64,000 bases of DNA from Polaribacter aestuariivivens (GTDB lineage Bacteria; Bacteroidota; Bacteroidia; Flavobacteriales; Flavobacteriaceae), in assembly GCF_005885675.1 (NCBI RefSeq), contig NZ_VANR01000006.1:180246-244245 (forward strand). Reading direction: 5' to 3'. The notes under the pieces are model-generated. The model made no database searches. It was not told the origin of the DNA and saw nothing but the letters and a program-made list of their open reading frames with translations. The translations under genes and the position numbers were made by a program. How positions within the stretch are numbered: the stretch's first letter is position 1; every line of letters begins with the position of its first letter. Positions 34,164 to 42,601 of the stretch are shown here, piece by piece.

Positions 34164-35380
34164 ATTCTATTCTTATTTATTCCACAAAAATCTAGTATTA
34201 TTTTGTTTTGCTCTATGTTTAATTCTTTAAATTCTTTGTGAGCAACCAAAAAAACAACTATATCTGCAGCTTCAACTGCCTTTTTATAATCTGTTAATTT
34301 AAAAACATTATGCTCTTCAATATTTGGTTCTACAATAAAGTAGTTTCCATTATTGTCATTTTGTAATACTTTATTTACAATGTATTTTGCTGGAGATTCA
34401 CGTAAGTCGTCGATATTAGGTTTAAATGCTAGCCCCATTAAAGCAATTTTTGGTTTTCTTTTATGCTCTAATTCAAATTTTAGTTTTTCATTTTGAATTT
34501 TTTCTGCACACCAAAAAGATTTATAGTTATTTACTTCACGAGCTGTACCTATAATTTTAGATTCCATTGGATAATCTGAGACTATAAAATAAGGATCTAC
34601 AGCAATACAGTGTCCTCCAACTCCACATCCAGGTTGTAATATATTTACTCTTGGGTGTTTATTTGCTAAATTAATTAATTCCCAAACATTTATTTCTGCT
34701 TTATCACAAATTAAAGACAGTTCGTTTGCAAATGCAATCTGAACATCCCTTGATGAGTTCTCTGTTAACTTACACATTTCTGCAGTTCTTGCGTTAGTTG
34801 AGTGTAATTCTCCTTTTACAAATTGTTTATAAAAATTTAATGCTTTATTAGTGGATTTTTCATCGATTCCACCAATAACTCTATCATTGTATACTAATTC
34901 GTACATTACATTTCCTGGCAACACTCTTTCTGGACAATATGCTATATTTAATTTTCCTTCCAATTCAGGTCGTAAATTATATATAAGACGCATCATTTTC
35001 TCTGTAGTTCCAATTGGAGAGGTTGATTCAATAATATAAAGATCATCTTCTTTCAAAAGATGAATTATATTTTTTGTAGCAGCTTCAACATATGATATGT
35101 CAGGCTCGTGATTTCCTTTGAAAGGTGTTGGAACCACAACAAGGTAAGTATTTGCTTCCACTGGTTGTATTCCTGCTTTTAAAAACCCTTTTTTAACAGA
35201 CTCCTCTACAGCTATATCTAAACTTGGCTCAACAATATGAATTTCGCCTTTATTAATGGTATCTACAATTTCTTGATTTACATCAACTCCATAAACCTGA
35301 ATTCCATTCTGAGCAATTAATGCTGAGGTTGGTAAACCAATGTATCCTAATCCTACTGTTACAACTTCTACTTTCTTCAT
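34160..35380 (-). CDS. wecC: UDP-N-acetyl-D-mannosamine dehydrogenase
   Basis: WecC oxidises UDP-ManNAc twice to UDP-ManNAcA. The Rossmann motif VVTVGLGYIGLPTSALIA starts at residue 5; IESTSPIGTTEKM, YCPERVLPGNVMYELVYNDRVIGG and the catalytic cysteine motif ILQPGCGVGGHCIAVDPYF follow. The ATG at 35380 puts the nucleotide-binding strand at the N terminus and leaves one base to wecB; an earlier in-frame start would overlap wecB. It has 406 residues. It works with WecB, the next gene upstream. Confidence 0.93.
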   Translation of the reverse strand: MKKVEVVTVGLGYIGLPTSALIAQNGIQVYGVDVNQEIVDTINKGEIHIVEPSLDIAVEESVKKGFLKAGIQPVEANTYLVVVPTPFKGNHEPDISYVEAATKNIIHLLKEDDLYIIESTSPIGTTEKMMRLIYNLRPELEGKLNIAYCPERVLPGNVMYELVYNDRVIGGIDEKSTNKALNFYKQFVKGELHSTNARTAEMCKLTENSSRDVQIAFANELSLICDKAEINVWELINLANKHPRVNILQPGCGVGGHCIAVDPYFIVSDYPMESKIIGTAREVNNYKSFWCAEKIQNEKLKFELEHKRKPKIALMGLAFKPNIDDLRESPAKYIVNKVLQNDNNGNYFIVEPNIEEHNVFKLTDYKKAVEAADIVVFLVAHKEFKELNIEQNKIILDFCGINKNRI

Positions 35381-35381
35381 A

Positions 35382-36500
35382 TTAAATATTTGAAATAAAT
35401 TCAATTATTCTTTCACAAGCTCTACCATCCCCGTAAGGATTATGTAAAGAACTCATTAAAGAATAGTGTTTAGAATTATCTAATAATTTTTGTGTTTCTT
35501 TTATTATTAGCTTAGTATCTGTACCAACTAAAATTACTGTTCCAGCATCAACTGCCTCTGGTCTTTCCGTTGTGTCTCTCATTACCAAAACGGGTTTCCC
35601 CAAACTTGGCGCTTCTTCTTGTACACCTCCACTATCCGTAATTATCAAGTAAGATTTATTCATTAACCATACAAAAGTAGGGTATGATAAGGGTTTTATT
35701 AAATGAATATTTTTTACATTTGTAAGAAGCTCATTAACTGGCTTTAAAACATTTGGATTTAAATGTACTGGGTATACAATTTCTACATCAGGATTTTGAA
35801 CTGCAATCTCTTTTAGAGCAGCACAAATATTGATGAACCCTTGACCATGATTTTCTCTTCTATGACCAGTTACTAATAGTACTCTCTTAGCAAAATCAAC
35901 AATATCATTTAACTTTATAACATCTTCATTGTTCAAATTCTCTACTCTACTCGAACTTTCTAATAAAGCATCAATAACCGTATTTCCAGTGACCAAAATA
36001 TTTTCTTTCACAATATTTTCTGACAATAAATTTTCTTGAGACTTTATTGTTGGTGCAAAATGATAAGTAGTTACTCTTCCTGTTACTTGCCTATTCATCT
36101 CTTCTGGAAAAGGAGATAGCATATTGTTTGTTCTTAAACCAGCTTCTACATGACAAACTTTTGCACCTGCATAAAAACCGGCAATACTTGCTGCCATTGT
36201 TGTTGTAGTGTCTCCATGAACATATACAAAATCTGGTTTATATTTTTCCAAAACAGGTTTTAAACCAGAAATAACCTCTCCAGTCAAATTGTATAAATTC
36301 TGATTTGGTTTCATTAAACTCAAGTCATAATCTGGAATTATATCAAAAAAAGATAAAACTTGATCCAACATTTCTCTATGTTGTCCAGTTACACAAACTT
36401 TTGTTTCAAATCTACTGTCTTCCAGAAATTTATTGACTAAAGGTGCCATTTTAATAGCTTCTGGCCTAGTTCCAAAAATGATTAAGTTTTTCTTTTTCAT
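35382..36500 (-). CDS. wecB: UDP-N-acetylglucosamine 2-epimerase (non-hydrolysing)
   Basis: WecB interconverts UDP-GlcNAc and UDP-ManNAc. It opens with LIIFGTRPEAIKMAPLV, followed by VCVTGQHREMLDQVLSFF, YVHGDTTTTMAAS and CHVEAGLRTNNMLSPFPEE, and ends with ITDSGGVQEEAPSLGKPVLV. These are the standard motifs of the non-hydrolysing enzyme. It has 372 residues. With wecC just downstream it supplies UDP-ManNAcA. Confidence 0.95.
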   Translation of the reverse strand: MKKKNLIIFGTRPEAIKMAPLVNKFLEDSRFETKVCVTGQHREMLDQVLSFFDIIPDYDLSLMKPNQNLYNLTGEVISGLKPVLEKYKPDFVYVHGDTTTTMAASIAGFYAGAKVCHVEAGLRTNNMLSPFPEEMNRQVTGRVTTYHFAPTIKSQENLLSENIVKENILVTGNTVIDALLESSSRVENLNNEDVIKLNDIVDFAKRVLLVTGHRRENHGQGFINICAALKEIAVQNPDVEIVYPVHLNPNVLKPVNELLTNVKNIHLIKPLSYPTFVWLMNKSYLIITDSGGVQEEAPSLGKPVLVMRDTTERPEAVDAGTVILVGTDTKLIIKETQKLLDNSKHYSLMSSLHNPYGDGRACERIIEFISNI

Positions 36501-36505
36501 AAAAA

Positions 36506-37633
36506 TTATTCAAAATAATTTAAAGTAGTATACCCTCCATTTTTTAGGTACTGATCTTTTTTCATTAATTTAATGTCGCTTCTCATCATATCTTCTACTA
36601 AATCTTTTAAATCATAGTCCGGAACCCAACCTAATTTTTCTTTTGCTTTTGTTGGATCTCCTATTAATAAATCTACTTCTGTCGGCCTAAAATATGAAGG
36701 GTCAACAGATAAAACCTCTTTCCCTATTTCTATTTGATATTCTGGATTATTACATTTTTTCACCAATGCTTTTTCATCAACTCCTTTTCCTTTAAATTCC
36801 AATTCGACGCCCACTTCAGCAAAACTCATTCTTACAAACTCGCGTACAGTTGTTGTTTTTCCTGTTGCAATAACCCAATCTTCTGCTTTGTCCGCCTGTA
36901 AAATCATCCACATCATTCTAACATAATCTTTGGCATGCCCCCAGTCACGTTTTGCATCCAAATTACCCAAATAGACTTTGTCTTGTAGACCTAAAGCTAT
37001 TCTAGCTGTAGCTCTAGTAATTTTTCGAGTTACAAAAGTTTCTCCTCTTCTTGGAGACTCATGGTTAAACAAAATTCCATTACAGGCAAACATGTTATAA
37101 GCTTCCCTGTAATTTTTAGTAATCCAAAAACCGTATATTTTTGCAACTCCATATGGAGAACGAGGATAAAAAGGAGAATTTTCGTCGTAAAAACCACGTT
37201 CATTTTTATTTTCGGCCAATCCTCCATATAATTCTGAAGTTGAAGCTTGATATATTCTAGTTTTCTTCTCTAAACCTAAAAGCCTAACAGCTTCTAATAT
37301 TCTTAAAGTTCCTAATCCATCTACATTTCCTACATATTCAGGAGTATCAAAAGAAACCTTTACGTGGGACATTGCTCCTAAGTTGTAAATTTCATCTGGC
37401 TGACATTCCTCTATAATTCTTGTTAAATTCATAGAATCCGTCAAATCTCCATAATGTAATTTTAAGCGTTGTTTTGGATGATGTGGATCTTGGTATAAAT
37501 GATCAATACGATCGGTATTAAATAAAGAAGATCTTCTTTTTATACCATGGACCATATACCCTTTTTCTAATAACAACTCTGCCAAATATGACCCATCTTG
37601 CCCAGTAATTCCTGTAATTAATGCTACTTTCAT
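36506..37633 (-). CDS. gmd: GDP-mannose 4,6-dehydratase
   Basis: Gmd makes GDP-4-keto-6-deoxy-mannose, the precursor of GDP-L-fucose. Typical segments are [60 protein letters not shown] and the [10 protein letters not shown] catalytic region, then [17 protein letters not shown]. It has 375 residues. It is followed downstream by wecB and preceded by fcl with a 3-base gap, which fits joint GDP-fucose synthesis. Confidence 0.96.
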   Translation of the reverse strand: MKVALITGITGQDGSYLAELLLEKGYMVHGIKRRSSLFNTDRIDHLYQDPHHPKQRLKLHYGDLTDSMNLTRIIEECQPDEIYNLGAMSHVKVSFDTPEYVGNVDGLGTLRILEAVRLLGLEKKTRIYQASTSELYGGLAENKNERGFYDENSPFYPRSPYGVAKIYGFWITKNYREAYNMFACNGILFNHESPRRGETFVTRKITRATARIALGLQDKVYLGNLDAKRDWGHAKDYVRMMWMILQADKAEDWVIATGKTTTVREFVRMSFAEVGVELEFKGKGVDEKALVKKCNNPEYQIEIGKEVLSVDPSYFRPTEVDLLIGDPTKAKEKLGWVPDYDLKDLVEDMMRSDIKLMKKDQYLKNGGYTTLNYFE

Positions 37634-37636
37634 ACT

Positions 37637-38599
37637 TTAATTCGCTTCTAATTTCACTTCTTTAATACTATCTATATTTTTTAAAAACCATTTGTAGGTT
37701 TTTTCTATTCCATCTTCTAATTCTGTTGAATATTGCCAACCTAATTCTTTCATTTTTGAAACGTCCATTAATTTCCTAGGTGTTCCATCAGGTTTTGTTA
37801 AGTCCCAATTAATTTGTCCTTTATGCCCAACAACTTTCTGTATGGTTTCTGCTAATTCTTTAATAGTAATATCTTTACCTGTACCAATGTTATATAAATA
37901 TTCTGGTAATTTATTTTCCAATGCATAAATTACAGCTTCTGCCATATCATCTACAAATAAAAATTCTCTCATTGGAGTTCCACTTCCCCATAAATTTACT
38001 GAAGCATTATTATTTGTTTTTGCTTCATGAAATTTACGAAGCATCGCAGGTAATACATGTGACGATTTTAAATCAAAATTATCAAAATAACCATATAAGT
38101 TTGTTGGCATTAAACTTACGTAATCTTTTTTAAATTGCTTTCTAATTGCCTGACATGCTTTTACCCCTGTAATTTTAGCAATGGCATACCATTCATTGGT
38201 TGGTTCTAATGAATCAGTTAAAAGATATTCTTCTTTTAATGGTTGTGGTGCAAACTTTGGGTAAATACAAGAACTTCCTAAAAAAATGAATTTTTCAACT
38301 CCTGTTTTTAATGCTCCTTCAATTAAATTATTTTGAATTTGCATATTTTCCATCAAAAATTGATAAGGAAAATCATTATTTGCTAAAATACCACCAACTC
38401 TTGCAGCTGCATCAATAATTATATCTGGTTTTTCATTTTTTAAAAAATCGAATACTTCTTGTTGATTTCTTAAATCTAAATCTTTACTTGTTTTGCCTAT
38501 TAAATTCGAATAACCTTTTTTTTCTAAAGCTCGCCAAACTGCAGAACCAACCATACCTTTATGACCTGCTATATATACTTTAACTTTCTTATTAATCAT
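37637..38599 (-). CDS. fcl: GDP-L-fucose synthase
   Basis: Fcl epimerises and reduces the Gmd product to GDP-L-fucose. The motif VYIAGHKGMVGSAVWRALE is at the N terminus, followed by FLGSSCIYPKFAPQPLKEE and WYAIAKITGVKACQA (YxxxK), then MPTNLYGYFDNFDLKSSHV. It has 320 residues. Gmd and Fcl lie together, so the polymer probably contains L-fucose or a derivative, unless the sugar is used in protein glycosylation. Confidence 0.95.
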   Translation of the reverse strand: MINKKVKVYIAGHKGMVGSAVWRALEKKGYSNLIGKTSKDLDLRNQQEVFDFLKNEKPDIIIDAAARVGGILANNDFPYQFLMENMQIQNNLIEGALKTGVEKFIFLGSSCIYPKFAPQPLKEEYLLTDSLEPTNEWYAIAKITGVKACQAIRKQFKKDYVSLMPTNLYGYFDNFDLKSSHVLPAMLRKFHEAKTNNNASVNLWGSGTPMREFLFVDDMAEAVIYALENKLPEYLYNIGTGKDITIKELAETIQKVVGHKGQINWDLTKPDGTPRKLMDVSKMKELGWQYSTELEDGIEKTYKWFLKNIDSIKEVKLEAN

Positions 38600-38611
38600 T
38601 TTTAAATTAAA

Positions 38612-39928
38612 TTATTTACCTATTTGATAGTATTCAAACCCTATTTCTTCTAGGTTGAATGCATTATATTGATTTCTTCCATCAAATATTATAGGTTGAT
38701 TTAATTGTTTTTTTATCTCATCAAAATCTGGTGATCTAAACTCTTTCCACTCGGTTAGCAATATTAAAGCTTCTGAATTTTGTAAAACTTCATATTTAGA
38801 TTTGTAATAGTTGATATTTTTTACATTATTTAAGTAATGCTCTTTTGCTTGTTTCATTGCTTTAGGATCGTAAGCATTTATTTTAGCGCCTCTTTTCACC
38901 AATTCTTTTATAACATACAAAGCTGGTGCTTCTCTAACATCATCTGTTCCTGGTTTAAAGGCTAAGCCCCAAACAGCGAATGTTTTGCCAGATAAATTTT
39001 CACCAAATCTTTTAATAACTTTTTCTGCAATAATAATTTTTTGAGCATTATTAACCTCCTCAACAGAAGCTATTAAGCTTGCTTTATACCCATGTTTTTC
39101 AGCAATTTTCCTCAAGGCATTTACGTCTTTAGGAAAGCAAGAGCCACCATATCCTGCACCAGGATATATAAAACTATATCCTATTCTTTTATCTGATCCA
39201 ATACCAATTCTAACCTGATTTGCATCTGCACCAACTCTTTCACAAATATTCGCTATTTCATTCATAAAAGAAATCTTAGTAGCTAACATTGCATTTGCAG
39301 CGTACTTAGTCATTTCAGCAGAGCGAATATCCATGGTTATAAAACGATCGTGTGTTCTAAAAAAGGGAGAATACAATTGTTTCATCTTGTTGAAAGCGTA
39401 GTCAGAGTTTGCTCCTATTACTACTCTATCTGGTTTCATAAAATCATTGATAGCAGTTCCTTCTTTTAAGAATTCAGGATTAGAAACCATTTGAAAATTA
39501 ATTTCTACTTCTCTTTTTTTTAACTCTGACTTAATTGTAGCCTTTACAATATCTGCTGTTCCAACTGGCACAGTAGATTTATTGACAACAATTATTTCTT
39601 TTTGCATTGTTTCGCCAATTGTTTTAGCTGCTGCAAGTACATATTGTAAATCTGCAGAGCCATCAGTACCCATAGGTGTGCCTACTGAAATAAATACAAT
39701 TTCGACATCGTTTATTATAGTTGATAAGTCCGTTGTAAAAAAAAGATTCTTATTTTTAAGAACTATTTCTTCTAATCCTGGTTCGAAAATAGGGATTTTA
39801 CCATTATTGAGTTTTTCTATTTTTATAGAATCAATATCTACGCAGGTAACTCTATTTCCCATTTCAGCAAAACAAGCAGCAGAAACCAAACCTACGTAGC
39901 CAGAGCCGATAACAGCTATCTTCATCAC
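38612..39928 (-). CDS. ugd: UDP-glucose 6-dehydrogenase
   Basis: Ugd oxidises UDP-glucose to UDP-glucuronate. It opens with KIAVIGSGYVGLVSAACFAE; EIVFISVGTPMGTDGSADL, VVNKSTVPVGTAD, EFLKEGTAINDF and the catalytic cysteine motif YPGAGYGGSCFPKDVNAL follow. The motif set is of the UDP-glucose type rather than the WecC or WbpA types found elsewhere in the locus. It has 438 residues. Its start overlaps the cytidylyltransferase stop by 4 bases. Confidence 0.93.
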   Translation of the reverse strand: MMKIAVIGSGYVGLVSAACFAEMGNRVTCVDIDSIKIEKLNNGKIPIFEPGLEEIVLKNKNLFFTTDLSTIINDVEIVFISVGTPMGTDGSADLQYVLAAAKTIGETMQKEIIVVNKSTVPVGTADIVKATIKSELKKREVEINFQMVSNPEFLKEGTAINDFMKPDRVVIGANSDYAFNKMKQLYSPFFRTHDRFITMDIRSAEMTKYAANAMLATKISFMNEIANICERVGADANQVRIGIGSDKRIGYSFIYPGAGYGGSCFPKDVNALRKIAEKHGYKASLIASVEEVNNAQKIIIAEKVIKRFGENLSGKTFAVWGLAFKPGTDDVREAPALYVIKELVKRGAKINAYDPKAMKQAKEHYLNNVKNINYYKSKYEVLQNSEALILLTEWKEFRSPDFDEIKKQLNQPIIFDGRNQYNAFNLEEIGFEYYQIGK

Positions 39929-40356
39929 TTATCTTTTTCTTTCAAATTTTCTTTTTCTTGTACTTCTTTTCGAAGTTCACTGCTGGAAAAACGATGCTCT
40001 CTGTTATTAAAATAAAGCTCAATACCTTTTTCTTCACAATATTGTCTTCCTGTAAATTGTTTGCTCACGTATTCGTCTCCAATTACGCGAACATCTATTT
40101 TAAATGACCTAAGAATATCTTCTAAATCTTGCTCTGTTGCGTAAGGCACAATTTCATCTACATATTTACATCCTTTTAATTGAATATATCTTTCTACAAC
40201 AGATTGTACTGGCCTATTTTTTTCTGGACGGTCTAATGTTGGATCTGTTTGAAGCCCACAAATTAAGTAATCACATTGACGTTTTGCGTCTTCCAACATT
40301 TTTATGTGACCTGCATGAAGCAAATCGAAAGAACTAAAAGTTATTCCTATTTTCAT
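39925..40356 (-). CDS. TagD-like nucleotidyltransferase (glycerol-3-phosphate cytidylyltransferase family)
   Basis: This small, 143-residue protein is of the cytidylyltransferase-like family. The HXGH motif region is ITFSSFDLLHAGHIKMLEDA at residue 4, and the C-terminal end carries HRFSSSELRKEV, matching the RTxGISTT-type signature of TagD only loosely. It resembles glycerol-3-phosphate cytidylyltransferase; an HldE-C-like role is also possible. No CDP-glycerol transferase or other partner is seen in the window. Its stop overlaps the ugd start by 4 bases. A minus-strand TATATTTG at 40361-40368 lies so close to the ATG that a leaderless transcript would be needed; I do not list it as a promoter. 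Confidence 0.78.
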   Translation of the reverse strand: MKIGITFSSFDLLHAGHIKMLEDAKRQCDYLICGLQTDPTLDRPEKNRPVQSVVERYIQLKGCKYVDEIVPYATEQDLEDILRSFKIDVRVIGDEYVSKQFTGRQYCEEKGIELYFNNREHRFSSSELRKEVQEKENLKEKDK

Positions 40357-40378
40357 GTTGCAAATATAGTTTTTTTAT

Positions 40379-41314
40379 TTAGCTTAAAAAGGGGTGTTTT
40401 TCTCCATTTTTTAAAATCTCATTGTTTCTGATACTATGAACAATTTCTATTGATTTTTTAACTTCGTTTAGTCCAAACCCTTCGTTTAAAAGAATTTTTT
40501 TATAACTCTCTGTATGAAGCTCTGTAAAACCTTTACTAAACTCTAGCTCTTCTCCGTCAATAGATATTGATCTAAATGTTCTTTGTTGTTTTTGTTTAAC
40601 CTCATAAGGAAGATCATTTTCGTCAATTGACAGAAACCATCTTACTCTAGCATTTTCAAATTCTAGATAACCTGCTGCTTTATTTTTTTCTCTAAGATGA
40701 ACAATATTCTCTTGCACATTTCCAAAAATCCAACTTAACATATCATAAAAATGCACTCCAATATTTGTTGCAATTCCACCAGATTTTGATTCATCTCCTT
40801 TCCAGGAAATATCATACCATTTACCTCTTGATGTGATGTAAGTTAAATCTATGTCATATTTACCATTCTTATCAGCTAAATCTACTTTGTTTTTAAGCTG
40901 AATAATAGATTCATGTAGCCTTAACTGGAGTATGGTATTAATTTTTCCTTTTGATTCTTTTTCAATAGCTGACAACGCATCTATATTCCATGGATTTAAT
41001 ACAATTGGCTTTTCACAAATTGCATCTGCATCTCTTCTTAAAGCCATTCTAATATGAGAATCATGTAAATAATTTGGTGTACAAATACTTACGTAATCTA
41101 AATTAATATTTTGATTTCTTTTTAATTTTTCTATATGCCTATCAAAACGTTCAAATTCAACAAAAAAATCAGAATTCGGAAAATAACTATCCATAATTCC
41201 TACAGAATCAAACTTATCCAAAGCAGCAATTAAATTGTTATTAGTGTCTTTTATAGCTTTTAAATGTCTTGGAGCAATGTAACCTGCAGCACCTATTAAT
41301 GCAAAATTTTTCAT
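40379..41314 (-). CDS. UDP-N-acetylglucosaminuronate 3-dehydrogenase-like (WlbA/WbpB, Gfo/Idh/MocA family)
   Basis: This is a 311-residue Gfo/Idh/MocA oxidoreductase. The N terminus FALIGAAGYIAPRHLKAIKD and the segment MDSYFPNSDFFVEFERFDRH are characteristic of WlbA/WbpB, which oxidise the 3-hydroxyl of UDP-GlcNAcA. DADAICEKPIVLNPWNIDAL carries the conserved EKP motif, and GGIATNIGVHFYDM the catalytic His. WbpB normally works with the aminotransferase WbpE and acetyltransferase WbpD; neither is recognisable next to it. It lies 3 bases downstream of the TviB/WbpA-type dehydrogenase. Confidence 0.87.
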   Translation of the reverse strand: MKNFALIGAAGYIAPRHLKAIKDTNNNLIAALDKFDSVGIMDSYFPNSDFFVEFERFDRHIEKLKRNQNINLDYVSICTPNYLHDSHIRMALRRDADAICEKPIVLNPWNIDALSAIEKESKGKINTILQLRLHESIIQLKNKVDLADKNGKYDIDLTYITSRGKWYDISWKGDESKSGGIATNIGVHFYDMLSWIFGNVQENIVHLREKNKAAGYLEFENARVRWFLSIDENDLPYEVKQKQQRTFRSISIDGEELEFSKGFTELHTESYKKILLNEGFGLNEVKKSIEIVHSIRNNEILKNGEKHPFLS

Positions 41315-41317
41315 TTT

Positions 41318-42601
41318 TTACAGTGACTTATTTATTACTTCTGATGGAAAAAAATTTTTAACATCATAAATAACAGATTTATTCTTTCTTATTTTTTTTA
41401 AATTTAATTTTTTAAATTCTTTGTGAGCAACCGTTAAAACAATAGCATCAAATTTTTTATTTGGAAGTATATTTTGAGACTTTAAATTATATTCTTTTTC
41501 TACCTCTTCCGAATTTGCTGCTGGATCGTAAATCGTCACATTTGTGCCAAAATCAATTAATTCATTAACAACATCTACAGCTTTTGTATTTCTAACATCG
41601 GGACAATCTTCTTTAAATGTTATCCCCAAAACCAATACATCTGCATTCTTTACTTCAACACCTTCTTTAATCATTAATTTAATCACCTCAGAAGCAACAT
41701 ATTCACCCATAGAGTCATTAACTCTTCTTCCTGCCAAAATAATTTCTGGGTGATAACCAAACTCTTGTGCTTTTTGAGCTAAATAGTAAGGATCAACACC
41801 AATACAATGCCCACCAACTAAACCTGGTTTGAATGGAAGAAAATTCCATTTAGTACCTGCTGCAGTCAAAACATCTTGCGTATTGATATCCATTAAATTG
41901 AAAATTTTTGCTAATTCATTTACAAAAGCAATATTTATATCTCTCTGAGAATTTTCAATCACTTTAGCTGCCTCTGCTACTTTTATAGTAGGTGCTAAAT
42001 GAGTACCAGCTGTGATAACTGATTTATACAAATTATCAACTTTTTGCCCAATTTCTATTGTTGAACCTGAAGTTACTTTCAATATCTTTTCAACGGTGTG
42101 TTTCTTATCCCCTGGATTTATCCTTTCAGGAGAGTAACCTACATAAAAATCTTTATTAAATTTTAAATTTGAAAATTTTTCTAAAACAGGAACGCAATCT
42201 TCTTCTGTAGCCCCAGGGTAAACTGTAGATTCATAAATTACGATATCTCCTTTTTTTAAAACTTTACCAACTGTTTCACTAGCTTTAATTAAAGGAGTTA
42301 ACAGAGGTTTATTGTTTTTATCTATGGGAGTTGGAACTGTAATAATAAAGTGATTACAGTTTAAAATATCATCGATTTGAGAAGTACAAAAAAGTCCATT
42401 TTTTAATGTATTTTTAGTTTTCAACACAGATGTCAAGACTGTCTTTTCAATCTCTAAAGTAGAATCTTCTCCATCATTCAGTTCACTTATTCTACGCTCA
42501 TTAACATCAAAACCAACTACAGGATACTTTGTAGCAAAAAGTCTTGCTAAAGGCAAACCAACATATCCTAAACCAACTATACAAATATTAATTTTACTCA
42601 T
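41318..42601 (-). CDS. tviB: UDP-N-acetylhexosamine 6-dehydrogenase (TviB/WbpO type)
   Basis: This is a nucleotide-sugar dehydrogenase of the TviB/WbpO subgroup, oxidising UDP-GlcNAc or UDP-GalNAc to the uronic acid. The motifs are NICIVGLGYVGLPLARLFA, YESTVYPGATEEDCVPVLE, GYSPERINPGDKKHTV, IENSQRDINIAFVNEL and the catalytic cysteine in FKPGLVGGHCIGVDPYYLA. It has 427 residues. It overlaps the tviC-like epimerase by a few bases with the corrected epimerase start upstream, which fits UDP-GalNAcA synthesis as in the Vi antigen pathway. Confidence 0.9.
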   Translation of the reverse strand: MSKINICIVGLGYVGLPLARLFATKYPVVGFDVNERRISELNDGEDSTLEIEKTVLTSVLKTKNTLKNGLFCTSQIDDILNCNHFIITVPTPIDKNNKPLLTPLIKASETVGKVLKKGDIVIYESTVYPGATEEDCVPVLEKFSNLKFNKDFYVGYSPERINPGDKKHTVEKILKVTSGSTIEIGQKVDNLYKSVITAGTHLAPTIKVAEAAKVIENSQRDINIAFVNELAKIFNLMDINTQDVLTAAGTKWNFLPFKPGLVGGHCIGVDPYYLAQKAQEFGYHPEIILAGRRVNDSMGEYVASEVIKLMIKEGVEVKNADVLVLGITFKEDCPDVRNTKAVDVVNELIDFGTNVTIYDPAANSEEVEKEYNLKSQNILPNKKFDAIVLTVAHKEFKKLNLKKIRKNKSVIYDVKNFFPSEVINKSL

